Positions 48,629 to 61,900 of a stretch of DNA of 64,000 bases are shown one piece after another. How positions within the stretch are numbered: the first letter of the stretch is position 1; each line of letters opens with the position of its first letter. A program made the position numbers and the translations under genes. The notes below the pieces were generated by a model that saw only the letters and a list, made by a program, of their open reading frames with translations, was not told where the DNA came from and made no database searches. This DNA comes from Varanus komodoensis (lineage: Eukaryota > Chordata > Lepidosauria > Squamata > Varanidae), in NCBI RefSeq assembly GCF_004798865.1, contig NW_025336543.1, positions 2,243,245-2,307,244 on the forward strand, in the 5' to 3' direction.

Positions 48629-51600
48629 TACTAATTCAAGTTTCGTGCTTGTTATCTCTTCCCACAACTTTCTCCCAATCCTGCTTTCTTTTGGGGTGGT
48701 GACATGTCCCATGCTGTTACTGATCATGTATGTAATTAATTTTCCATGTGGCTGATCTGAAACATCTCATAAGTTCCCCTGCTGGCAACCTTGGGAGTTG
48801 AGCTGCATACCTGTGCACAAAACAGGGCAAATCTATGCAGACAAGTTTGGCTCAGGCCTGGCTGCAGCACTTGGTTCCCTCTGCCACTGATACCTGCCTT
48901 GGACACCTGGCCATGGACTTACCTGGTAGCAGGAGACAAGTGTTTCCTACAATGTCCATGCTTATTGCATCACTCCAAGAAATTTCAGGAAATCAAAGTG
49001 GCTGCTGCCACTGCCACCACTGGGAAAATGGTGGGCCCCTCATGTTGGTGTACATAATTTAGCTAGTTCATGGAGTTCATTATTTCTTGGTGTAGAATTT
49101 GGATTCTCCCGGGGCAGAATTAAGTTTCCTGCTCAGTGAAGAGTAGCTCAAGTTCCCACCCTGTCTTGGCATGTTGGAATCAGGAGGTCTACATGCTGCT
49201 GCTGCTGGCTGAGGGGACTCCACGGAGCCCTTTTCCCCATAGGATAAGGTGCCCAGGTGGCTTGCTTTACAGAAGACATTCTATATGTGTCCTCTCTTTG
49301 ATGGCTTCTCTAGCCCAAGTTTGGTCTGAAGTCAGAGCAGCCTACAGAAGAGCAGAGGTCTTGAGGTCACCTGCAACCATGCGCACCTGGGCAGCAGACT
49401 GGGCAGACACACGAGGAGACACCTGGCCAGCCTTCTCTCCTGTGGCAAGATATCTTCTATTTCTACGTAAATCATAGTTATGATTTCTAAATTGGAACTT
49501 ACAGATATGTGAATGCTATGTAAACTGGTGTCTTCTTTTGCCCCCCTTTTTGGAGGAGCAATGCCCCAGTGGGGTTTGGAAGTATCCATCGGAAACAGCA
49601 AGGAAGAAGACAGCGTTTTCTTCTTTGCTGCAAGGTTTAATTACTTTCACTTTAACCCTAGACTCCTCTTGCCTTTGCTTTATTTGGTAAACATGACCTT
49701 TTACAGAAGGAAGAAACAGATGGCAGCCTGAATTAGTGTTAACCGCCCGTTCTGTGCCCCAGGAAAGAAAAACTTGGCTTTTCAGCAGCAGTCTTTCTGC
49801 CACTTCGAGTCATCTCTCTCGGCTCCTGCTGCCCAAGGCAGGCTCAAGCATCACCAAATTTGCTGACAAAAGCCTGCTGGCGCAACCAAGCAGAAGAAAA
49901 GATTTCACTGTTACAATGAGTGGACTTGAGCATTGCAAGGCAGCAAGGGCTGAGTGAGGACAGAAATATATTTCATCCAACAAAAATATAAACTTGCATA
50001 GAAAATACATCCCATTATGGCTAAGGTCCTTTTTATTCACCATTTTCAGTGCAAAGCTTTGCCCATGCTCTTCCTCACGCTAGCCAATGAAGTATATTAT
50101 TGCTGCACCCATTTTACAGACAGGAGAAATGAGGCTTAGGAAGTATGATTTAAGCTATTTCAAGTCACTCCTGGGTCTTGCCGAACACCAGTACGAACTG
50201 AGCTTTCCCAGATCTATCAGTGCCCTCCTCATAAAATGCATAGTTCATTCCATAGGCTCATGGTGGATAACAATGCATCAAAAACAATGTCTGTTTTACT
50301 ACACTGAAAAGCCCTTTGGGTAATGGAAACTCACAAGTGTCATAACTATTTTTGCACCTGAAGGTACAGCAGCACGAAAGCCCGCGCTCTGCCACTCTAG
50401 ACGTCTGCAAAGACTAGAAACACACAAATATGGTTTCCTCTGGAATGGAGTACACAAAAGGACTGCTTCCCATGACTTCATTGTAAGACCAGCCCTATGT
50501 GAGTATTTTGGTTATGCAGCACTTGTTTTAGCCAAGTGGGTGGTTTGACATGATCGAAGCCCTTCAGTGGAACAACATCTCCTAAAATCTCTTACGGCAC
50601 CATCTGATTCAGACATCGACAGAAAAAGAGCCTACAACACTCAGCTTAGCTGGGACTTGCTGGGAGGGCGGGGAGTCTTGTCCATGCTTGCATAAGATCG
50701 TGCCTTTAAACCAAGCTTTCTGTGGACTGTTTCCTGCAGCCACATTTTTCACACAATGACTGATCTCATTACAACTCTCTCACCAGAAGCTTCTATTATC
50801 TGTCATGCTATTACTGGCAGATTCTCCTCATCATGTACGAATCAATGGGGTGGTGGTAAGCTAGCACATTATACTGCTTATTATGTGTCCGTCACATCAC
50901 GGAGTAAAATTCATGCCCCTGCATAGTCTAGTGATTCTTGCAAAAACCCTACAAGACATACCCTTGCTGAGATTGTCTGGGATTTTGCTTATTTATCCCA
51001 TTTCCTTTGATATTTTTTTTAGAAAATCCCATTTCAAAATGAGTACTTTGTATGTGTTCATTTCCTCTAATGTTTATGCCCTTCCTTTAATCATATGCAT
51101 TTCCCCTGCAAGTACTTTGCATTGTTGAAATATTATTTTGTGCTCGCTTTTCTCAAACATGCACATTTTCTGCATACTTTCTCCCAAAATGCTTATTTGT
51201 GTGCCTATTTTTTTGAGGGATCAGCTGCATCAGAAAGCCTATAAACGTGTGATTTTGGAACACAACTCTGTCTCAGCTTGCTGAAAGGCTTGGGATGCAA
51301 GAACTGGGGGAAACTGCAACATTTTTTTTAAAGCAACAGAATGGATCCCGCCGCCCCCCTCCCGCCCCAAGCCTGGTATCTTGGAGCTCATATAAAGCAT
51401 TCAATGAAATCACATCACACATGGAAATTTATACTATTTCAGAATGTCAAAGGAGAATGGGAAAGAGAGGCTATACGGCCAAATGCCCCCCATATCAAAA
51501 CCTGCCAGTGAGAAGAATCCTAATATAGTCTTTCTGATACGCTAGTCTTTCTCTGTTCAGGGAAATATTTTTAGATGTGGTAATCCTCAACTGACACTCC

Positions 51601-51747
51601 CAAGTGATTTTTCTGTACTTGAAAATTGCCTGTGTACAGCTAGGATAAATATACAATGAGCACAGGAAGCCGCTCCATCCCTCTTGAGCGGAAGCAGCCC
51701 TAGACAAACATTTGCAAAAGCGGCATGGGTCTTCCAGGGGACGATGG

Positions 51748-51850
51748 GCAACTCGTGGCCTTCCAAGTGTCTTGTTTGACAGCTCCCATCAGCTCTAGCC
51801 AGCGTAGCCCATGGCTTGCAGTCCAGAACACCTGAAGTGCCACGAGTTGT
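51748..51850. mobile_element. Palindromic MITE, about 103 bp
   Basis: The left arm GCAACTCGTGGCCTTCCAAG and the right arm, in reverse complement CAACTCGTGGCACTTCAGGT, are inverted copies. The inner phrase ACAGCTCCCATCAGCTCTAG belongs to the same foldback family as 12657-12758. It directly abuts a LINE tail on its right. Confidence 0.65.
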
Positions 51851-52074
51851 GACAACCCAGATTCAGGCTGGACATCAGGAAAAGCTTCCCCACGGTCAGA
51901 GCAATACAACAGTGGAACCAGCTGCCTGGAGAGGTGGTGGGCACTCCCACACTGGAGACATTCAAAAAGAACCTGGGCAGCCATGGTGTGACATGGTGTC
52001 CTGCAACAGCAGGCGGTTGGACTCGATGGCCTTCATGGCCCCTCCCAACTCTATTATTCTATGATTTTATGAGT
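51850..52074 (+). repeat. CR1-type LINE 3' end
   Basis: AGATTCAGGCTGGACATCAG, GTGGAACCAGCTGCCTGGAG, GGTTGGACTCGATGGCCTTC and the end TATTATTCTATGATTTTATG. The terminal (ATTCTATGA)-like repeat is the hallmark of CR1 3' ends. Confidence 0.85.
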
Positions 52075-52211
52075 CATCTACCCTTGTTTTATGACCAAAA
52101 CATGTGATGCTAAGTGAGTAATTAGGAAGGTTGATGCCAGTGGTGGCAATAATCATTTTAACTAAAAGCAAGACCAGGGAGACTCTCTGCACCCCTAGTT
52201 CATAGTTTTGT

Positions 52212-52262
52212 GAACCACCTAGAGAGCTTCAGCTGTTGGACAGTATAGCAATCAATCAGTCA
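52212..52262 (+). repeat. Retroposon 3' tail with ATCA-type repeat
   Basis: GTGAACCACCTAGAGAGCTT, CAGCTGTTGGACAGTATAGC and then short AATC units. It is the same tail type as at 28205 and 16542. Confidence 0.65.
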
Positions 52263-52598
52263 AATAACAACTAAGGAGAGGAAGTTTAACCTTCCATTTC
52301 CAAGCCACAGTTCTGATCAGAAACTACCTCTACCCCATGCTGCATTGGCCTGCAGGAAACTGTAGCATGGGAAGGGGCAATTTTGCCAGGACTCTGGGTA
52401 CCACCCCACCCACACACACAACCTGCAATTGAGCTTCCTAATGACATGTTTCGTGCCACATCTAATTTGGCCCTAAGCCAAATAAGCCAGGGACCATCCA
52501 TGTGCAGCATATGTGCTCTGCCTTTGAACTCTCACCCTGAGCTCTTCCCCAGAAAACAAGAATATGCTGAAAAACAACAGAAGCTCACCACAGAATGC

Positions 52599-53128
52599 CT
52601 GGGTTCACACAGCACAACAAGTAACCCTGCATGGTTACTGTGGTTTGTGGTTTTTAACCATGATCTACCCAGCAGACAATCAAGTGGTTTCTATGTTATC
52701 ATGGTCTCCATCCTCCCTGTCCAGTCCTCCTGCTGTTGGGATACATACCAACATACATCAGCCACCAGGCTGCCTGAAATTCAATCTCAAACTGTACCCC
52801 TCCCTGCCTACACTGCCTGACTCTTTCTCATTGGTCCACATATCTGTCACTGGGCAGAGAAGGCTAGTAGATCTGGATGGTGGAGCAGCTCCTTCTCTTT
52901 CCAGGGGATTTTTTCAATAGCTGCATACTAGGATTGTGGAAACGACAGTCCTGGGTTTGGGCTACATGAAAGCCATGGTAATGCAGAGAAACCACAGAAC
53001 ACACCATTGTTTATATTGTGGTTTCTAAAGACCAAACTTATCATGGTGAAATGACATGACAGTTTTAGCAACACAACAGACGAACAATGGTAAACAAAAG
53101 CACCATGGTTCGTTGTGTCTGAACCCAG
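52599..53128. mobile_element. Non-autonomous DNA transposon, about 530 bp
   Basis: The ends are CTGGGTTCACACAGCACAAC and, in reverse complement, CTGGGTTCAGACACAACGAA. CCATGGT-type subterminal motifs occur inside. It may be two nested copies; limits are by eye. Confidence 0.5.
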
Positions 53129-53687
53129 TTGATGTGTCAGCTGCTTGCAGTCAAGTTGGGGAAGTGGTTGTGGATGCATGCCCAGAACTGTTTACCTCTG
53201 TAAGGTCAGAGGAGTCTTTTGACATCCCCCATGCTCAGCACAGCACAATAAAAAAGAACAGAAGATGACAACAATCTGTAGTGACTCCCCATTCCTCACA
53301 TGAACCTGAGCAGAAAGGGTTTCTGTCACAACAAGCCACAACAGCCAGACCAGTCTCAGCTCGCAGAGAGAAAATGTATTCTGCTCATCAGTTTGATGGC
53401 GACATGACCTTCAAATCCCAATCCAGATCCTCAGGAAATCCAGGCATTTGGTTCAGTCCCAGACTCCAAATGTCAAGATGATGCAATTGGCTTTTCCTTC
53501 ACAATAGCCACTGTCTTACTTTGTCCCTGTAAATCTCATGGTTCTTCAGTCCAATGATGGGCACAATCCTATGCACACTCAGACAGAAAAAGGCCTGCAA
53601 CTTCCCAGCATGCCCCAGCCGGACATGCAGATAGCAGCTTTCTGGGAGCGATGCGCCATTTCTCTGTCCATGCACAATACAACCACA

Positions 53688-53745
53688 TCTTTCATCTTCT
53701 AAATTGCCATAGGTATTTCATCTTCTAAATTGCCCTATGTATTTC
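53688..53745. repeat. Short tandem duplication
   Basis: TTTCATCTTCTAAATTGCC occurs twice with a period of about 28 bases. Confidence 0.8.
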
Positions 53746-54979
53746 TGTTGAAAAATTTCTCTCTTCCCAGCTGGAGGTAAGAAAGGCCCCAATACTTGAT
53801 CCTAGTGTCCAGGCAGATATAGACAACCACATCCTCTTTTGTCCTCATTTTCAGTGATCCACAAGTGTCCCTCCTAGCGAGTGCGAACTTCAGCCAAACA
53901 AGCCTCGTGGGTCTAGAAGACACAGCTGGACCTCTCTCCTTCACGGCACCCCAGGTTCAGGCTCATTCTCTCCTCCTCACAGGGAAAGGGAAAACATACA
54001 GATGGCCAAAATCAGCCATCAGAGTATTTTTGCAGGTGAGGTGAGTGTGGAGGCAACCCTTCCATCCACGCTCCTCCTGCACTCGACTAGATGTCCATCA
54101 CGGTCAGAGTTCAGAAGGGTATGGGCAGCCACCTGAGACAGTGCCCTGACTATCCAAGGGAGTAGAAGGCAAGGCAGCACAATAACAAGGCACTCCTTTC
54201 AGTGTTGTTCAGGCAGGGTGGCACGTAACAATAATATAGGCTGAACTCTGAAGCAAGGGAAAGAGGGAAAGGGTGAAGCAGGGTAAAACCTGAAGCTATA
54301 AAAATTGTTCCTTTTGTGTTTCTCTGCCTGAGGCTGTCAGATGAGTTGTCCACAAAATACACACAATGTCGGATTAGACTGACTCTTCCAGGATTCGAAG
54401 TGAACATATTCTGACTTCCTTTGAAATGAGCTTTCTTTCTGCTTCTTTGGCTCCAGGAGGAAGGAACTTCACTTTCAAGGAAGTATGACATAATGAATGT
54501 GAATTCTGCCTGCAACCAGGACAGGGTTGGGGGGGGGGCGGTGTTGGGAAGCTGCTTAAGAACACTTCTGTTTGTTCACAAAACACCTTTCAACCACTTA
54601 AGGGCAGACGTTCAGGGCAGATTCTTCAACAAGCAGGATGAAAATAGCCGCAGCTATTTCTGGGTTAAATCTGCAAGAAACCAAGTCATTTGCAAAAAAG
54701 CCAGTAAAACCCAACTGTTGAGCTGAGAATTCATAATGTACTATTATTGATGTAAATATTATCATTATAATCCTCATTGTTATTACTGAGCTTTTCTAGT
54801 TTTTAATCCATAGGCTCTACTTTCAGTTTTGTTTCAGAATCTGAAAGCTTCACAAAGAGGTTTTCTTTTCTTGCATTTCCTCTACGTAAGCTCTTGATCG
54901 TGATGTGCTATAGCAGAATAACACAATTGCACAAGCACAAAAAGACATTTATTCTCTCTTCTACAAGTAATACTCATAA

Positions 54980-56520
54980 TAACTTATGAGCAGCCATACT
55001 GAATCAGGCCAAGGATACATCTAGCCCAGAATTCAGCACACACAGAGGCTGACCAACTTCCCTCGGGAAATTCATAAACAGGGCATGAGTACAGTGGCAC
55101 CCTCCTGCCCAAGTTCCGCAGCAAGTTCCTGGTGCACACGGGCATACAGCTTCTGACACTGGAAATAGCACATAGCCATCAGGAGCAGTAGCCATGGATA
55201 GCCTTCTCCTCTATGGATGTGTCTAATCCTGCTTTAAAGTCATCCAAATTAGTGGCCATCACTATATCGTGCAGAGTGGATTCTACAGTTTAATTATGTG
55301 CTGTGTGAAGACAGCATTATTATGCATGATGGACAGGAAGTGTGCGTGTGAGAGAAAAATAAATCTCCCTATCCATTGTCCTTCTATCATGTCTTGCCTT
55401 ATTCTCTCTTCTTCTAAGCTAACCAATCCCAGATGTTGTAACCTTTCCTCATAAGATAGTTGCTTCAGCCATTTGATCATTTTGCTTGCTATTTTCTGCA
55501 CTTTTGCCAACTCCACATTGTCCTCTTTTAGGAACAGTGACTAAAGCTGGACATAGTATTTGTAATGTGGTTGCACCACGGATTTGTATGAGGCAGTATG
55601 AAACTGGCATTTTGAGTCCTTTCCAAATTATTCCCAACAGGAAATTTGCCTTTTCTACACTTTATTTATTTATTTGTTTATTTATTAAAACATTTTTATG
55701 CCGCCCCATTCGCCGAAGCCTTGGGGCGGCTTACAACAGCACTTGTCACATACTGAGTCAACATTTTTGTTGAATTGTTAGTCACAAACACATGACCTCT
55801 TTCTTGGTCAGTCGCTGCTAATTCAGATCCCATCAGCTTATATTTGAAGTTGCAATATTTTGCCCCAGCGTGCATGGCTTCACATTTGCTTACTTCGAAC
55901 CCATTTGCCATTTTGATATCCATTTTCCCAGTCAGGAGAGATCCTTTTGCAAGTTCTTCTCGTTTTCTCCACCCTAAATAAATGGGTTTCATAAGCAAAC
56001 GTGGCCATTTCACTGCTCACTCCCAATTGCAGATGGTCCCAATAGAGATGCCTGTGAAACTCCACTGTTTACATCTCTCCATTGGGAGAATGTACCATTT
56101 ATACCTACTCTCCGCATTCTGTTCTTTAACAAGTTCCTGATCCTTAGGAGGACCTCTCCTCTTATTCTGTGAGTGCTGAGTTTGCTGGGGAGTCTTTGCT
56201 GAAGGACCTTTGGAAGTCCAAAGGCCTTTTGGAAGTCCAAAGAAACAGCACCTACTGGATCACCCCTGTTCACATGTTCGTTGATACTCTCAAAGAACTC
56301 TGAAAGGTTAGTGAGACAGGACTTACCTTTGCAGAAGTCATGTTCATTCTTTTTCAGCAGGGCTTGTCCTTCTATATGCTTACTAATTTTACCTTCAATA
56401 ATGCTTTCAACCAATTTACTGGAACAGGCATTATGCTAAGAATGGGTGCTACACTGGCTTTCTCCAGCCCTTCTCCATGGTGGCTGACCTCAGGGATGTG
56501 GTACCTATTTTGTAATGCAT
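54980..56520 (-). mobile_element. CR1-clade LINE, 5' truncated, second copy
   Basis: Read on the minus strand: reverse transcriptase motifs HDFCKGKSCLTNLSEFFESI, AVSLDFQKAFGLPKV, RRVGINGTFSQWRDVNSGVS at 56010-56414; FKYKLMGSELAATDQERG at 55696-56013; KVQKIASKMIKWLKQLSYEE at 55283-55516; then a 3' UTR with a TTCTACAGTTTAATTATGTG phrase on the plus strand. The YADD-type box is lost. Several frameshifts separate the pieces. The 3' UTR and protein phrases match the copy at 8440-10500, so both are one family or close sisters. A different repeat is inserted at 55660-55752. Confidence 0.85.
55660..55752 (-). repeat. Dispersed repeat tail inserted into the LINE
   Basis: TTTATTTATTTATTTG is followed by TATGCCGCCCCATTCGCCGA and GGGGCGGCTTACAACAGC. 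The LINE sequence resumes after it, as the alignment with 9121-9180 shows. It is the same family as 61430-61900. Confidence 0.7.
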
Positions 56521-58988
56521 TTCATGCTCTATTGCTCTAACAAAAAGGGCAGGGGGTGGAATCTTAAAAAATAGACATGAAACTGGAGAGCCAAGACTTT
56601 ATCTAGAACCCTGTAAATACGCCTGATAAAAGAAAGACAAGCACACTATAAAAACCTCATGTAGAAAAAGCTGGTTATTGCTATTTCAGAATGCTTTTGA
56701 ACTTACCATTCATTGATTTTTTTTTTTAAATAGAGGCTCTGCCAGCACACTTACAATCAAATTAATAAATATACAGGTCAGCAGGAAGGCACCAACTGGG
56801 ATCCAGCAGGGCCTGCACCATACTTCCATGCGCTTCTCTACACAAGGCATTTCTTGTCCACATGTGAGCTTTACCCAGAGAAGCTGGCAGGTTCTTTATG
56901 CGTCGTTATCACCCTCCAGGGCCTCTCCCACATTTGGTAGCTATTTTCACAGCTATTTCAGAGCAAGGATAATAATGAGGAAATTAATTTTAAAGGAGCA
57001 AGAAACTGGAAGAAAGGCTCATGTAATTCCAGAATTGCACTATACTGCAGCTCCATCTTGTGGTTGCAGAATACAGTATAGGAAAGCAGAACCCCAAGAA
57101 TAACCCCCACCCCCAGAATAAAAACCCCACAAACGACACTTTCTTTCTGATTTGGCTTGTGCATGACCTGCCTCTCCTGCAAGTGAATGGGGCAAGGCTG
57201 CTCCGTTGGCTCGCACTGGGTGGTTGGGAGAGATACCCGGTTGGGGTAAGCAGGGCAGCCTGCCGCTTGGCAAGCACTGGGGGCAGTACTTCCCCCCAAA
57301 CTAACAGCTGCCTCAGCTCCTTTGGCAACAGGGAACAGGCAGAATTTTTCTGTGCCTAGAAAATTTAGCCAAGTTCTTCCTATTCCCACCCCCCACCAGA
57401 AGAAATACGGCAATTTCTGAGTTAATTAGAAGGGAATTTTATATACTTTCCCACTTCTACTTCTATCGGTTCTATCAACAAGCAGGACTTAATTTGAAAT
57501 GAAGCTCAAAGCCTGTTTTAAAGGACAGGGCTTATCCCATAATATAAAGACTATTAATGCATTCTCAGCACTATCTTCTGCAAAAGTACAGCAATTTCAC
57601 AGCCTCAATTAGAACATCACCCAGATAGTGACTGTACCTTTCTAATGGGCTGGTCTTCTGGCAGGAGTTTGTATCCAATGTGCTAATAAGAAATACGGTG
57701 GGTTGTCTCCAAAGTTAATCCTACTTAGACTCATCAAAATGAATGGGACTTAAGTTAGATTAATATAGCAAACAACTCTGTACATATCTGCTCCCAAACC
57801 TCCATGCTGAGAAAAGCAGAATTCTGCAACCAGTCTAAATTTATTTGGCTACTTCTTGTCATGGTAGAGAGCTATGCAAGACTCTGAAATTCTGTTCCCT
57901 GGAAACATTGCTCTTAAAATAAATGCAAAGGGAGGGAAAAAGGGAAGGTGAACTGTCAAGAAGCTGAATTCTGCGAACAGAAATAAATACCAAACCACCA
58001 TGCTTTGCATGCAGGAAGTAATGATAGATTCAAACTTTGGTGTCTCAGTTCAAGGTACAATCATATGCACATTTAGATAAAGAAAAGGTTTCCAATTGCT
58101 AGCATGCCCCAGCTAACATAATTGTAGAAGATAATGGCAAATACTTCTGGTTAGGGAATGATGGGAATTGTAAACATTTTGTCAGTCTCAAGCTGTAAAA
58201 ATTGTGCTCTCAGATGATTATTCAGAGTCTAAGCTCACTGGCATTCATACTTCTTCTAAATCTTTGTTGGAAGCTAAACTTGAGATATCCAAGTTCACAT
58301 TTCTACTTAACTGGTAACTCAGTGGATAATATTGAACATGCAATTTTTTTCATCAGCCTTCCATCACGTTTTGTAATATAGCAAATAAACTAAATAATTA
58401 AACATAGTAATCATTATTGCTGAAATAAGGCCATGAGAAATATAAACTGTTAAGAAACATTATAAAAATCATTATTAATCTTTAGTATCTAGAGGTGCCT
58501 AGCATGTCAGTCTTTGGTTTAAGGGATGGTTTAACAAAACTGGGAATCGCGGAAAAGACCACATTAATTTCTGTGAAAATATTGCTGTTCACACCATAAA
58601 AGAACAGAGGTTTTTTATGGGTCACGAACTTCAGTGGACTAACTGACACTGAGATCTGATGCTGACCTCAAGGGAAAATTTATCATTGCCTTTTAAAGAA
58701 GATAGTGTGACATCAAGAAGGATTTCATCAGAGAAGTTTGGCTAAAGAATGAATCTGCAAAGAGCCTTTTGCACCAGTGTTTTGTTTTGCACAAAATAAC
58801 ATAAATAGGTGAGCTAAAGAGGTGCGCCAAACTAGTCAATACAAACTGGTTTGGCCCAGAACCAATGCAGTTTTGGCAGCAACATCCGGCACTAAAGCAT
58901 ATGAAAGGGCAGGGGGAGGTACAGCTTCCCCAAACTGTTTCTGGGGGTGCTGTCCTTTTGAAGTGGCCATTTAAGAATTGCCCACCGC

Positions 58989-59036
58989 AAGAAGGAAGGA
59001 AGGAAGGAAGGAAGGAAGGAAGGAAGGAAGGAAGGG
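58989..59036. repeat. (GGAA)n microsatellite
   Basis: About eleven GGAA/GAAG units. Confidence 0.95.
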
Positions 59037-59472
59037 AGGGTATCACCCAGAAAAAAAGCCTAAAGAGGGCCCATAAAATTTGCCTATGTTATACATGTAG
59101 ATAAATGCAAATTTAGAAATAGTTATGATAATTTAAATAGGCATATAGACCATCTCACCATAGTGTGGAAAACAGATGAAGTGACCGGTATGTTTGTCTG
59201 TTCCATCTGCCATTCAAGTGCTAAGAGCTAGTGGGGAACAGTTTTTATGGTTCTTTGTATTTCAGCTAGAATTGAACAAGGGACCACTGCAAACAGAGGA
59301 TACCTTCAAATACAGAACTGTCCTCCAACAGTTCATATGGAAGAACATCCTCTCTAAAGAGCACAGTTGGCCCCCCTGCATTATTTTTCCACTACCAAAT
59401 ACACAGTTTACAAAGTGCTTCCTCTGAGCAGGAAGAAACAGCATTATTCTGGGTGACTGATGAGGATGATTA

Positions 59473-59721
59473 ATTTTATTTATTAGATTTAAATCCCGTA
59501 TTTTTTTTCTTACAAAGAATTCAAAGCAGCTTACATCATTCTCCTCCTGATGCTCTCAGGCTTCTCCCCACAACAACAGCAACCGTGTGAGGTAGGCTGG
59601 GCTGAGAGTTCGTGACTGGCCCAAAGTCACCCAGTTGGCTCCATGGCTGAGCGGGGACTAGAAACCAGATTGCCTGAGTCCCAGTCCTGTGCTTTTAACC
59701 AATGCACCACACTGGCTCTAA
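59473..59721 (-). repeat. tRNA-derived SINE
   Basis: Reverse complement of the SINE: an AT-rich TTTATTTATTAG tail at the left, AAGCAGCTTACATCATTCTC, TGTGAGGTAGGCTGGGCTGA, CCCAAAGTCACCCAGTTGGC, and the tRNA-like head ending CCAATGCACCACACTGGCTC. This is the most complete copy in the window. Confidence 0.8.
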
Positions 59722-61197
59722 TGATGATTGCCATCATTATCTCCCCAGAAGGCGTGGTGATGGTGCTGTGTCTTGATGCCAATTTGTGATGCTGCGCTAG
59801 TGTGTTCTGGGAGAAGAATAATGGTGAATAATTCACCTCCCCCCCACCCTTCCTTCCCTCACTCAGTCACTCTGAAGCAAGAGGGAGACAGAGAGAGAAA
59901 GCACATTTCAAACTGGGATGATGGAGAAGGAAAGAGACCATTAAAAAGCAAATACCTCCCCTGAAACAGTTTGGGATCGTTTTTTGCCCACCTTAAAAAA
60001 ATCAGTATAATCACTTTTGGTTCCCTGTCGTCAGGTAAAGCTGGGAAACAGGAAGAGCTATTCTGGCTTAGCCCTTACTAACAGTTTAATCCCTCTGGCG
60101 GCAGAAAGACTTTACAGTTCCATTTATGTGAAAATGTGTTGTCGATGTTCCAAAACACAGCAGTGGACATGCATCAGGGACAGCTTCTTCCTGTGACTTC
60201 CTGCGTGTCTTCTCAAGGACAGCTTTAACTGGCTGCTTGGTTTGAGGACACTCGGTTTCCTTCAGGGATCAAAACAAACCCTTCACCAGCTTCCCTTCCA
60301 GGTTAGACGCATCCAGCAATTGAGAGGACTACTGAGGGAGACAGTCTGAGCAAGGCTACAAAAGGAATTGGTCTAGGGACAAGACCCATAGAAATTGATT
60401 ATGTGATGTTTCTTCATCACTAATTGGTTCTGCAGCTGGAAGCAACAGCCTGGTTGCCACGATGAGTGATCTGGTGGGCACTTCAGGAATAAGTGCACAG
60501 CTGTTTGATGCCTAAACTGTATTGAGTTGGAATTTAATTGCTCCATAATCATGAAGTAAACACTTACCAGCTGCATTGATCATGCTTCAAGTTTGATCTA
60601 AGCAGCACTTTATACATGAGAAAATTAAACTTCAAAAGGAAACTAACACATGCAAAACCCATGGGCAGAACATTTCCCCCACCATCTCCTTTTTACAGTA
60701 ATTAAAAATCCACCTCTGCTAGATTTCCATTTTTGCACTTTTTCCAGGTGCAGCTTGAACCTTGTCCCTGTCTACCGAAGATCCAGCCTCCTAGATCCAG
60801 AACTGCATATCCTTTAGTCAAAAAAAGATGGGGAGCACCAAATTCTGCATCAGGGTAACATAGTCTCCAACATTTCATAGATGAAAGCACCTGATTCTTA
60901 CACCAAAGCTCTGCCTGTATCCCCACCCCACCTCTCTGTCACCAACGATATACTATTGATCTTTGCTGAATGTTTGTTCCTGTATTGGTTTACTCTGCAA
61001 CAGCTTCTCCTGCATTATTTCCAAGCCACGATGGTGGAATACACCATTCCCTAAGAAGGTCTTATCTGCAACACACAGATCAGAAGCTACAGCATGGAAA
61101 ATGACAGCAGACCATGCAATGGCTTAATGTGCACTAGCAAAAAGAGGTCCCTGCTCAGTTGACTTCTAGGGAAGCTGTGGAGGCAGCAGCTAAAAGC

Positions 61198-61300
61198 TGG
61201 TGTACGGTAGTGGTTAGTATACTAGGCCCAGACTGAGGAGACTCCAGGTCAGATCCGCACTCAGAGCAAAAGCTTAGATCAGTCGCCATCTTTCAGTCTA
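61198..61300 (+). repeat. tRNA-derived SINE head
   Basis: TGGTGTACGGTAGTGGTTAG, a TACTAGGCCCAGACTGAGGA block and AGGTCAGATCCGCACTCAG are the box A and box B parts of the SINE; the 3' half is missing. Confidence 0.6.
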
Positions 61301-61429
61301 GCATGCTGTTGCTGCTGTTGTGTGCCATCAAACATCTCCAACTTATGTGAAGGAAAGCCCTCCAAAATTTCCTGTCCTTCACAGCCCTGCTCAGCTATTG
61401 TCAATTCAAGGCTGTGGCTTCCTTGACAG

Positions 61430-61900
61430 AGTATTTATTTGTTTTACTTATTTATTTAGACAGCTTATATGCCGCCCGCTTCGCATAAGCCTCGGGGCGG
61501 CTTACAATCGTTCAAATCCTGCCTATAAATACAAAAAAATACATAGAATAAATAAAATACATAAAATAGTGGAAACAGCCTGGTCAGTTTAAAATCAATA
61601 AATAAGCCTTAAGAATTAAAATAGTGTTCAGATAAAAAGGTCTTGGCCTGGTGCCGAAAAACAAATAACGACGGCGCCAGGCAGACCTCTCTGGGGAGCG
61701 CATTCCATAGGTTGGGCGCCACTGCGGAGAAAGCCCTCCTCCGAGTACTCACCCTCCTAATGTCCTTCCCGGAGTACATCCATCTCACATGTGTGAGCAG
61801 GGACCTTGTACTCTACTCTGAGCTCTTTATAGGTAGGGTGGTGCATGTCCCCCCGGCAGAGTTCCTCTTCAGAGATCAAGCTGGAGCTTCCAGAGTCAAA
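61430..61900 (-). repeat. Dispersed retroposon-like repeat, long copy
   Basis: The TTTATTTATTTAGAC tail at the left, CGCATAAGCCTCGGGGCGGC, AATAAATAAAATACATAAAA, then GCGCATTCCATAGGTTGGGC and GCGGAGAAAGCCCTCCTCCG. It is widespread in reptile genomes as I know them; its family is not decided. Confidence 0.6.
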
